Positions 19,674-29,515 of a stretch of DNA of 64,000 bases are shown here, piece by piece (the stretch's first letter is position 1; each line of letters begins with the position of its first letter). Made by a program: the position numbers and the translations under genes. Where the stretch lies: assembly GCA_043228905.1 (NCBI GenBank), contig JBHGNT010000014.1, positions 19,654,001 through 19,718,000 on the forward strand, in the 5' to 3' direction. The notes below the pieces were generated by a model that worked only from the letters and a program-made list of their open reading frames with translations, was not told the DNA's origin and searched no databases. Source of the stretch: Azolla caroliniana. Lineage: Eukaryota; Polypodiophyta.

Positions 19674-19721
19674 TGTTCTCAGGAGTACTCCTGAAGTTTC
19701 TAGAATGTTCCAGAGAAATCT
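19674..19721 (-). promoter_or_regulatory. Heat-shock element and TATA box of the chromovirus 5' LTR
   Basis: At 19702-19721 the plus strand reads TGAAGTTTCTAGAATGTTCC, four contiguous perfect HSF units (nGAAn/nTTCn alternating). On the minus strand it ends about 20 bp upstream of TATAAAAGG (19682-19674). A 12-bp palindrome AGGAGTACTCCT lies between. The placement matches a heat-responsive core promoter such as that of the copia element ONSEN. Binding is predicted only. Confidence 0.75.
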
Positions 19722-19772
19722 AGAATATACATCAATTTTCTATAATAAAACATAAATGAAAATAATATTCTA

Positions 19773-19856
19773 CGTATTACAATGTATGGTATAATGGTCA
19801 AGAGCTCGACCTATGTAGCATAAGGTCATGGGTTCGAGTCTTCCTATATCATGACA
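19773..19856 (-). repeat. Start of chromovirus 5' LTR, with tRNA-like boxes on the opposite strand
   Basis: Pairs with the truncated copy at 15000-15083. On the plus strand it contains TGGTATAATGGTCAAGAG, resembling a Pol III A box, and, about 25 bp on, GGTTCGAGTC, a B box. No tRNA cloverleaf could be closed (the acceptor ends do not pair), so it is not called as a tRNA gene. The full length of this LTR could not be fixed because its other copy is cut. Confidence 0.6.
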
Positions 19857-19869
19857 GAAATATTTCGAC

Positions 19870-22330
19870 AGTTCTTCCCTTATGGTGACGATGCTTTTTT
19901 CATCCATCTTGTAGAATTTGTCACCGGCCTTCCTCTAGTTCTTAGCATCAGCTTAGAGTGTCTGTAGTTCCACAACTTGCTGCGACCACTCCTTCCACAC
20001 TTTCTCCGAACACTCATTGATTCTTGTCTGGGTCTGGTCCCTCCATGCCGACATTATGTGCCGGATTCTATCCACACTGAGCTTGGCGCGTTCTTCGGCC
20101 TCCTGTTTCTCACTTTTCAGCCTCACTATGATTGCAGCAGCAACTACGGCTTGGCTTTCATACCCAATCACCTGGTGTTGATACGTAGTTTGGAGTTTGT
20201 TTAGCACTAGCTTCGCCTGTTTCGCCTCCTCAAACCGCTGCTTGTTGAACTCCAGCTTTTCCTTTGCTGCTTCCTCTAATAGCTTTGCCATTTCTACCGC
20301 CTTTGTCTTCTCCGCCGCCAAAGCTTCCGTTTTCTTCTCAAGATCGTCCATTTTCTGTGCCAGGTCTGTCCATGCCTACTTTAGCAGCTCCTTCAATCTA
20401 TCCGATTGTTGGTCGAATTCTACTCCCCGCCTCTTGTAATCTGCCTCCATTTGCTTGTGCCCCCGTTATAGTTTATCAAAATCTTCGGTCTTTTGCTTGA
20501 GGCATCGATTTACTTGGGAACACAATCGATCGTCCTTGTCTTTTTGCTGTCGGAGCTCCTCTTTCAACCGTTCGATTTCTGTTTCGGCTTGTCGGCGCAG
20601 CTTATCCTTCTCCTACAATAGCTTTTCCCTTTCTTCCTTTCGCTGGTCATTGTTGGCGTGGCTCTTTCGGAGGTTCTCTTCGACTCTCCGTCGTTCTTCA
20701 TCAGCCAATTTCTTCTGTTCCCTTTCTTTTCCTCTTAATGCCTCTTGAGCCGCCAACTCCTCTCTTAAGGCCCTTAGTTCTTGGGCGGACTCCGTGCCGA
20801 TTTTCGAGGCTGCATTCATCGCCGGTTCTGGTTCTGGTTCCAGGGTTGCCTTCTACTTCCTGGTCAACACGACCGGCTCTGTGTCAACACTTATTTGTTG
20901 GCCCATGTTGGCCCTACTGGCCGCGTATTCCTTGGGCCTTTGTTAACTCTTCTTCCATGCCCTGCAAGTTCTTCGGTCGTTGTGCGCATGAGGTGTCCCC
21001 TCTGCCTTTGTTCCTCATCCAGTTGGTCCACCATGCCGAAGACTTGCTCTCCCAGCCATCTAAGCCATTGTTGGTATGTGCCCTAATCTAGCTCTCCCCC
21101 ATCCGTTGGGGTGCTTTGTGCGTCCTCGTTCAGTGGCGGCTCCGGCTGTTGTTCTAGTTGCCTGTGACTCAAACCCGGTGAAAGGACTTGTTCCATGCCT
21201 GGTTCCGGTTGGCCGGCTAGTGCCTTGCTCTGTCCACTCCCCGATTCGTCTCTTTCCTCGGTTTCCACCACCACAGTTAGAGCCAGTTCTTCCGCCCGTT
21301 GCTCTTGACCCCGCTTCTTTGCGTGTCGTTCCAAGGTTTCGGCTAGTTCCTCCTCAGCCCCCTCTTCTGTGGTCTCCAGGCGGATTTTGTGTATAAAGTC
21401 CTCCGGTTATTGGTCTTGCCGGAGAAGTTTGATTTTGATTGGCTTCTTTCCCGCCGGAGCTTTATCCTCCGCTTCTTGTGTCCGACTAGTTGGCTTAGCC
21501 GATCTCTCTGTGCTTTTCTCTGTCGGTTCTGGTCTTCGGCTGGTTTGGCCTTCCTCCTATTATGATGCATCCTCTGGGGTCCATCCTGGGGTGTGCTTTT
21601 CCAAGAGTTGTCGCCTCTTTGTTGCTTTCTTTGGCGTTGTCTCTGGTCGGCCCCTCTTTTTAGGTTTGATGGTGAGGACGGGGGGTACTAATAAGGTTAG
21701 CCACTGTGCTACCCCTGTCCAATATTTCTTCCCTTCCGTCACAAATTCTATGGAGGATTTCAAGCATTCGGTGATGATCTTCACCCAATCCACCTTCAGT
21801 CCATCGTACGCTGCGATAATGAATCTGGTTCTGTATTTCGGTATGGCCGGTGGTCGGGAGTGCACGAACCCATATTCCAGCAGCACCCGGGCCACCTCCT
21901 AGAATAGAGGGTCTTCTCCCCCTTGCGTTCGGTACGCCTCGTACGCCTTACTACTCGATCAATGTCTCGGTGGATGGGCTCTCCACCGATTGGAGTCCCC
22001 CAGCTTGTAATCTTGTGAGGGCTTGGATTGTGCCCTCTGTTATTTCTGCAAGGTCAATAGTTGGTTCTTCATGTGGTGGCGTGTCTGCTATTCAAAGGAA
22101 TCCCTCGAGTCTATTATTGGTGAACCATTCGCGTGCTGCATTGGAGAGCGTCATGGGACCTGAGTCTTCTTCGTCGTTGTCGGTGTGCTTCTCTGAGAGG
22201 GGGTTGTGCTCTGTGTGTCTAAGGGTTCGTGTGCTTTTCTGTGCTCGCCACAATCGAAGTTCTCTAAAGGACATTCCCTCGTTTGGCCTTTGATTTTGTA
22301 CACCCATCTTCTTGAACCGCCAATTCTCGG
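19870..22330 (-). pseudogene. Relic coding region with long coiled coil, related to the 57-59 kb element
   Basis: On the minus strand two frames are largely open. One (21895 to 21083) starts MARVLLEYGFVHSRPPAIPK, continues DWVKIITECLKSSIEFVTEGKK, becomes basic and then acidic, and has about two in-frame stops. The other (20819 to 19953) is a long Glu/Lys/Gln-rich coiled coil (ELRALREELAAQEALRGKER..., LEEAAKEKLEFNKQRFEEAK) with about three stops. The plus-strand text CATCCATCTTGTAGAA near 19900 and the 200 bp after it recur at 58081-58290 inside the small LTR element. I do not recognise the protein; it looks like an element-encoded, Gag-like structural protein. Several stops make it inactive. 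Confidence 0.5.
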
Positions 22331-22369
22331 TTCCCGCGCATTTACGTCTAAATGTGCATGTGCAATGTG

Positions 22370-23996
22370 TGTGCACACAAAAGGCAATTAATTGTGCACA
22401 TGCAAAGGAAAAAGGGAAAAAAAGGGTGGAAAGGAGGTATAGAAACTCGTGTAAAAAGTAAGAGAGATGAGAGATGAAAAGTAGAGAGGAGACACGCTAT
22501 GAATTTGTAGATATAGAATTATATATTATATAAGAGAGGGTTAATGGACTAGTGGATAGTCAAATTGACTTCTAGCTAGAGGTGTATGGGTCAAATTTGG
22601 TCTTACAATGCAACATGATTTAAGGAATTTTATTCCTTTTGCATTGAAGACAAAATTGATGACCCCCCTTCCTTTTTTCCTATAAAAGGAGGTCGAGGGG
22701 GGCTCATTTAGGAGGACGTTTTGGGAGAAGACTATCGCCATTTTTACTTTGGAGCTCTTCATTTTCATCTTCACCTTCATCATTTCTCTTCATCTCATAC
22801 CCCTTCCTCCCCTCATCGCCATGTGCTTGTCTTCTTTGCGTTGGCACTCGAAGTGCTTGTTTACGGTGCTCGTCAACCCAAGCTTCGTTGTTTCGACGTT
22901 GCTTCTCCCTTGTTCGTCGTTGCGAGCCCATGTGCTCGTCGTTCGGGTAGTCATGGTACGTTGGGGTCGCCATTTTTGTGGTGCTCGTTTGTTCGTCTTC
23001 TTCGTGTTCGTGCTCCGTGTTCGGATTTGATTTTGTCTTAAGGGCATTTCCTATTTATGTTTTGTTGAGCTTGTGATTAACTAGAAGTTGCCACATTGTA
23101 ATCAAACCCTATTTTATAAAGGGCCCTCTTGCGTTGGAATCGAACACATATTTATTTCTTTAGCCAATATCATTCGTGTTTTTTCTTTCTTTCTTTCTTT
23201 GTGTCTTCCTTATACGTTCGGTCGTCTTGTGATGAGGGAACATTTCGGTCGTGCCCATGCACCTCTCCTCCTCATAAAGGCGTACAAGCATTTGTGTGTG
23301 TGCTTGTGTCTTCCTTGTACGTTCGGTCGTCTTGACACGAGGGAGCGTTTCGGGCGTGCCCATGCACCTCTCCTCCTCATAAAGGCGTACGAGCATTTTG
23401 TGCGTGTGTTTGTGTCTTCCTTGTACGACCGGCCCTCTTGTGACGAGGGAGCGTTTTGGGCTTGCCCATGCACTTCTCCTCCTCATAAAGGCGTACGAGC
23501 ATTTGTGTGTGTGTTTTGTGTCTTTCTTGTACGTTCGACATCTTGTGACAAGGGAGTGTTCGAGCATGCCCATGCACCTCTCCTCCTCATAAAGACGTAC
23601 GAGCATTCGTGTTTGTATTCTCGTTCCTTTCCTTGTACGTTCAAAGTCTTGTGACAAGGGAGCATTCGGGCGTGCCCATGCACCTCTCCTCCTCATAAAG
23701 ACGTACGGGCATTTGTGTTTGTGTTATTGCCCCCTTGTGCGTCCATCTTGCGTGGTCATCTTTGCTTGTACCTGTTTGATCACTTGGCTCATGTGGTGAT
23801 CTCGAAAACTCGACGAGTCATGATCAATGAAAGCCACTAGCCCCACAAAAGGGGCAACGAGCCCTTGCTCGGGAAGGATTCGGGAATTAGTATTGTAGTA
23901 AAGCAAACCTCAGGTCTTCTCTATCCCTTCGTACTCCCTAGTCCAAGACCCCCTGTGGTCGTGCCCAAGTAACATACATGCGTGAAACTTCGCGAC
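22370..23996 (+). repeat. Fourth LTR of the TGTCG/CGACA family (left edge unclear)
   Basis: The right end, TAGTCCAAGACCCCCTGTGG...CTTCGCGACA at about 23939-23996, aligns with the 3' ends of the LTRs at 2669, 8530 and 14301 in the plus direction. A TATA box TATAAAAGG lies at 22681-22689. No PBS follows; LINE sequence begins at once. The left boundary is not visible because no TGTCG start was found; 22370 is a guess based on the end of the neighbouring relic. It contains a 106-bp tandem repeat. Short ORFs within it are considered chance. Confidence 0.55.
23201..23735 (+). repeat. 106-bp tandem repeat, about five copies
   Basis: Units begin GTGTCTTCCTTGTACG at 23201, 23306, 23412, 23518 and about 23624. 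Each carries the core GTGCCCATGCACCTCTCC and TCCTCATAAAGGCGTACGAG. Spacing is 105-106 bp with a few substitutions per unit. It lies inside the LTR, downstream of its TATA box, so it would be transcribed. Confidence 0.9.
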
Positions 23997-25890
23997 AATG
24001 GCTCACATCTTAGTGGCAAACCAGGTACTACTCGCAACAGCATGGTACAGTCTATCATGTTGGACAATCTCCAAGGAAAGTATACATCAGATTCAACGAC
24101 TGGTCCACAACTACATTTGGTCTGGTAAGGAAGATCATGTAACTCACGCCAAGGTGGTGTGGCCTTTACTCACAGCGCCTAAGTCGAGAGGGGGATTGGG
24201 TCTTATTGATCCCCTTTCACAATCAAAAGTCTTACTTGCCAAATTTGTGGTGCGAGGACTCCAACCAGGAAATGACTGTTGGAAAATGCTACTGCGGTTA
24301 CGTTTCGCTTACTTTAGGCCACGAAAAGGGGTCAATTGGGCACCCCAAACAGGATGGATTCTAAACATGGATCTCAAACCTAGTTTCTCTCGCCAATTGG
24401 AGGATAGATTCAGTGCATCCATGTGGAAGGTATGGTGTGACATTAGATGAGGCCTCAAGTGCGATCAACCAAGTTCTGAAGCTGCCTGGCTCAGTCAACA
24501 TATCTTATGGAACCCATGTATCGAGGATGAATCTAATCAACTACTTGGATCACGTAAGGGGTTGTCATGGGGATACATTACAGAAGGTCCATGAAAAAGT
24601 ATAGAATGTTGGAGACGGTTTATGGCAATGCCGCTACAAGATCAAGCCAACATATTGCATGGAATCAAGGGCGGATGGACTATGAGATCGAAAATCATTA
24701 CCGCTCTACTGATTACGGAAGCTGCTACTCAAAGGAAGACAATGGAGAAATGGATAGGCTACGAGGAGGAGGGATCTCTTATCCCGAGAGGTAGGGGAAC
24801 ACCAGACATGATCGATGGCTCTAAAGTGCGAGACACTAAGACACCAACACAGAATAACGCAATTCGAGTACTCGCGTATACTGGTCATAAATGGATTGTA
24901 GATCTTGATCCGATCAAAGTACAACCCAATTGGCACATATGTACTCATGAAAACACATTGCTACGTAAGGTTAATTGGGACTTTGCAATGGACATGGCGT
25001 GATCCTTACGCTAGGCAAGGAAGCAAACCCATCCCTTTCTTCCAATTCACAACTCGATTGGGTCGCCACATTCTAGCAGCTCAAACCGCCCGAGAGCCGG
25101 CTGCTGCAAAGGTCTGGCACACATTTCAAGTTCCTCCCACAATTATCACCACGTTTTGGCACAAAATCTGGAAACAACAACACGTGAGGCGAATTACCAC
25201 GTTCAAATGGCTATTAATACATAAGTCCCTACCGGTGGGAGCATGGCAACGTGGGAATCTTAGCTCTCCTAATTGTGTAGAGTGCCCAAATGCAGTAGAA
25301 TCAATACGACACGCTCTGTGGGACTGCCCAGCGTCCCATCGAATATGGTGGGGGGTTGGCCGCTTGTTGCAATTATGCCAGGTGCAAGGCTCAATCAAGT
25401 GGGGAAATATATGTCGGCTATTATGGCAAACCCCAATTGGCAGATACGAGCATCAGGAGGAGGGGATGACTTTGGTGATAAAAGCACAAGAGGTTTTTTT
25501 CTCCACCAGCGGCCATGTCCACTCAACTCCTCTTAATGACAAATCTCAAGTTGTGTTGGAATTGGTCAGCCCAATAACTCTTTGGATTCTATGGAAACAA
25601 CAGTGTAGATGGGTCTTCTCCAACCAAATCGTGCATCCAACAAGGTTACTACAAGAGATATGGAGTGAAATTGTAGCCACTCTAAAGAGCCAATATGATG
25701 GCCCCAAGGGTGTCTCCGATGGAGTTGAAGGACAACGAATAGCCTTCATCCAACAATGGTCGTCCTCTCCCTTTCTTGAGTCAGTGGGCATCCACATAAG
25801 ATGGAACTATCGTGTCCCTACAGGGATTTGTACATAATCGTCTCATTTGTAAAATTTTATAACTAATGAAAGGAGGTTTTTTTTGGAAAA
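23997..25890 (+). mobile_element. 5'-truncated LINE, RT thumb to zf-RVT end
   Basis: The left part reads MAHILVANQVLLATAWYSLS...HNYIWSGKED...GGLGLIDPLSQSK, the region after RT in plant L1-type LINEs. The long frame 24905-25837 contains RRITTFKWLLIHKSLPVGAW and CVECPNAVESIRHALWDCPASH, the zf-RVT zinc region (C-x2-C...H...C). It ends near 25837, followed by an A/T-rich tail with A runs. A frameshift near 24445 separates the halves. The 5' end abuts the LTR end at 23996. It is a dead copy. Confidence 0.85.
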
Positions 25891-28800
25891 AAAAGAAAGA
25901 TTGGATGGTTAGATTGGATGACACTTGCAATCTCCCTTACTTTTCTTTTCACTTATATGATATAACAAACATTCCGCATATATTACAACTCAAATGTTTT
26001 CCTATGAAGATGTGACTACAACAAGAGTAAAATGAGGATGGTTGATCCATATGAAGAGAAAACAAAATACACAACTTGAAACTCTTGCATGCACTCAAAT
26101 GAGCATACATCGGACATTAATTTCGATGCCATCTTTGAGATTTATGGAACCACTCAGCGCCAATGAGTCACTTTTGACATTGCCTTGAGACTTGACGCCT
26201 TCTTTGGAAACAATTAGAGGGCTATATGATCCCAAGTCATGTCTCAAACAATTTTGTGAAAATTATATGACATACATAAACTACAGCTAGATGATATTGT
26301 TCGGCTTGGTGATTGTCATGTAAAACAAAGCATTAGTTTTGTGGTGAAGGTCTCCCAAATGTGGAGTTCCTTATTCAAGAAATTGCACAAACTACCTAGG
26401 GATCAGTTAGTTTAACAAGAAGAGGCATGACCAAGGAGACTTGAGGTTGATCTTTTGGATAGTTATCAGGATGAAATCATTTTAAAACATGGAAGAATTT
26501 TGACCACATGCCATTGAATTACCTGTCCAAACTAATGGTTGGATCTCACATGTATGATGTTGAAACCTAAGTTCTCTCTATCATTGTTGTAATTAAGATA
26601 GCATTATAGGCACAACTCAATACGATCAACTTTCTACAAACAACATTGACATAGCCTCCTTTCTCAACACGTAGAAGATTTTGGTTTAAACGTTGTCATG
26701 AAAGTCTAAACAAACTATCACAAGAATATAGAAAAAACTAAAATAAATAAATGCGGGGGGGAAACCGTTAATGAGAGATTCACCGTTGTTGTTGAATTGG
26801 AATACCCAAAGGCTCATTCCTTATGAGTTTGCATAACATTTCTTCAATGCCAATACATCTAGGATAACTAGACAATATAATTTTATAGAACATTCTAGTT
26901 TTAATTGTCACATTCCTACTCTGATATTGCACTTGAGATTATTATGTAAGAAGTTGTTCTAGAACATTCTAGAGGGATTTGTCCCTTTCCTAGCTAATGC
27001 ATGTGCCAGACAAAGACAAGAAAAGGTTTGACTTTGTTCCTTTAAACACTTTGAATCTCTATTTGCATAATTTTTCATATGGGTGGAAACCCTTTCAATG
27101 TTCTTAAGATTTGATTGATTTCATCTTTTTCTCCGAAAGCAATAGTATTTTTGTTTTTATCAATGTGACTCTTGCATGGATGCAAACCAAGGTTCTTTTC
27201 CCTTACTTCTTAACTTCTGAAGTTCTAGTGCTCACAAAAACCTTTTCCTCGAAATAAGTAAAAATAAAAGCATGTATGTATTAACTTATTGAGGATTTCT
27301 TCACTATGTCCTTGGTTGATAGCATGAATTTTCTCTCATTATTATTTTTATCGAGCCAAGTAGAATGCTTGTTACTTTTTCAAAAGAGTGAATCTATTTC
27401 AAACTTATACTAAAAGTTAGTCATGCAAAGTAGAAGCTTTCCATTCCTTAGAAAGTATACTTGTTAAACACTCCACTTAAGTTTTACATCATTCACTACA
27501 TTCTTTAAAATAATTGGTCTAACCTAGATCCGATTACCTATGCAAGAACGTATGTATATTGTTGTTTTTGCAAGTCTATAAAAATAACATGTGAAATTCC
27601 TTCATTTACGAATCAACAAAGACAATGAAACCAATCAAATTATTTTTCTAAACAAATTGTGTTGAAACTTTGTACTAAAGGCCGGTTTTTCGTGAGCCCT
27701 GTCTTGCATTGAACCCTTTACTGAAGTATTACTACTACTGCTCGAATATAGTATGATGCATCATCGTTGTTAAATCAAAATCCACAACTTCAAAACTTAA
27801 AAGTCACTTCTTATCATATCTTTCCTATCCCCATGGTAACTTCTCCAACTTTCATAGTCCTTTTCTTAAGCTTCCCTACCTTTGTTTATTTCTTTATCGG
27901 AAATAGTGAGAAAGAGGAAATATCTCGTTAAAACAAACTATGTGAGACTCTCTCATACTCTTAGAATGGACGGTGTGTGATTGAAGGGATTTAGCTCGAA
28001 TGATAGTAGTACCCTATTTATGAATAAGCTATTGTGAAATGGTTTGTTGTCTTAGGGTAAAATGTAATGGGGAAATGTGTGCTTTGGGATTTGATACTTC
28101 TTTTGGGAGTTTTCATCTAACCTTATAAAATTTTCACAAGAAATTTAAAGAGAGCTCTCCCAATTATAGAACAATAATGGTCTTCATGAATTGGACCTCG
28201 AAACTCTCATTGAAATGGAATTCCATGTTTTGTAGGACTTGGTTTTGTTTTTTTATTGAGTTGTTTTGCAACTAATATTGTGTCTTCGTAATAGTATTGT
28301 CGTGAAGAGATCATTGGTATAAAAATACATATGTCTTTTATTGAACATCTTGATCGTAAAGTCTAAAGCGAGTTCCAAGTGGCATTACAAAGATGTCAAA
28401 AGTTGAAGATAGAGATGCAAAGTTTTGAGCACAACTTTACTATAATTCTCAAATTACTTGAATTGATCATTACTCTTTGTTGGGATTTGGTATCCCATGT
28501 TAGATGTTTGACCTTCACTCAAACAACAATATGATCTCAACAAGCCCTCTTCTTATTATCTCAAAGAGTAAATAACAAACACTAGTGTACGTGAAAAAGT
28601 AAACCATTTCCGGGTAAGGTGAACACTAGTACAAAGAAACAACAAATTCAATGAGACCCAAATACAATACGCATCTTTCAACTTGTTGGAATCACGAGAA
28701 TATACAAAGCCTAGGTAAAAGCAAATGTTCGCTCGTTCAAGAAATGAGAATGATCATGAAAATCCAAATAGAAACGAAAGAGAGGAAGAAATATGTGTTC

Positions 28801-29030
28801 ATGTTGACCCAATATCCCAAAATCCCCAAATCATTGTCGTGAGATGCCTCATGTCGATCATTACATTACGATTCGTGTGTCTCTACAACATGACTTTTGT
28901 TCGGTTTGTGCTCATGTCAGGGATTAGAATTGTAGTCCAAACGACCGACGACATGAATGCTTGTATGCAATGAGGTTTTCCGAGACGAAGATTTAAGACA
29001 CTATTTCCGAGCTCATGGGGCCCAATGGGC
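25891..29030. other. AT-rich intergenic stretch, no gene seen
   Basis: No coding frame with family features, RNA gene or ordered repeat was recognised over about 3 kb. Short ORFs of up to 82 codons near 28650-28970 have no family resemblance. The text at 26290-26420 (copia-like wording such as a short LQLDDIV frame) was too weak to call. Confidence 0.5.
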
Positions 29031-29041
29031 ACTTTGGGTGG

Positions 29042-29055
29042 ACACGTGTACGTGA
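29042..29055 (+). promoter_or_regulatory. G-box/ABRE-like motif upstream of the bHLH gene
   Basis: ACACGTGTACGTGAC lies about 470 bp upstream of the bHLH start codon. CACGTG-type motifs are bound by bHLH and bZIP factors. Function here is inference. Confidence 0.4.
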
Positions 29056-29115
29056 CAAGCAAGTAAAGCTAATTTTGGTGCCATTTTCTTTGTACATTAT
29101 AAACTTAAAGAATGT

Positions 29116-29127
29116 TGGTTGTATATG

Positions 29128-29158
<31 letters not shown>

Positions 29159-29186
29159 CTACATACACATATACATATACATCTAC

Positions 29187-29229
<43 letters not shown>

Positions 29230-29362
29230 TATACATATACATACACATACACATATACATACATATACATATACATATATGATATACATCTACATATATG
29301 ATATACATCTACATATACATATACTGTTATACATATATATGTAGATAGATAGATAGATAGAC
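29116..29362. repeat. Compound (AC/AT)n and (GATA)n microsatellite
   Basis: About 220 bp of ACATAC/ACATAT hexamers and (AC)n, followed by a GATATACATCTACATAT duplication and (TAGA)n at 29342-29361. It lies directly before the putative core promoter of the bHLH gene. Confidence 0.9.
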
Positions 29363-29383
29363 ATAAAAGGACAGTTATATAAG
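29363..29383 (+). promoter_or_regulatory. Putative TATA box of the bHLH gene
   Basis: ATAAAAGG at 29363-29370 and TTATATAAG at 29375-29383 are two TATA-like motifs about 135-150 bp before the start codon. A (GAA)n run at about 29416-29441 would fall in the 5' leader. Confidence 0.45.
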
Positions 29384-29515
29384 TGAAATGCTTGTATAGA
29401 GAGGGGTACATATATGAAGAAGAAGAAGAAGAAGAAGAAGCTCCTTCTTGTTTGAGGTGAAAGGAAAAGAGGAAAAAGTCTCTTTCTCTGTTCTTCCCCT
29501 GTTTTTGTTGGCTCC

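Larger units (their letters stand above)
15000..19856 (-). mobile_element. Tcn1-like Ty3/Gypsy chromovirus, defective
   Basis: On the minus strand the order is 5' LTR start (19856), leader, Gag, protease, RT, RNase H, integrase core, chromodomain, polypurine tract (AAAACGGGGATAG at 15096-15084) and the start of the 3' LTR (TGTCA at 15083). The 3' LTR is cut after about 84 bp at 15000. The Gag is of the PEG10/sushi-ichi type and the element ends in a chromodomain. That combination is known from fungi, vertebrates and non-seed plants (Tcn1-like). It is disabled by in-frame stops, a deletion that removes the integrase zinc region, and a 48-bp duplication in the integrase. No target duplication can be read because the 3' end is lost. 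Confidence 0.85.

Noticed and set aside
19776-19856. tRNA gene suggested by A/B box-like motifs
   Set aside because: The acceptor ends do not pair and no anticodon arm could be closed; the same unit occurs at an LTR start.
23088-23654. 188-codon ORF over the 106-bp repeat
   Set aside because: It lies in an LTR and is open on both strands because of the repeat; no family features.
23201-23735. CRISPR-like array
   Set aside because: Units are contiguous 106-bp tandem repeats without unique spacers, in plant nuclear DNA.
29015-29344. ORFs of His/Thr/Ile or Val/Tyr repeats
   Set aside because: Direct translation of an AC/AT microsatellite.
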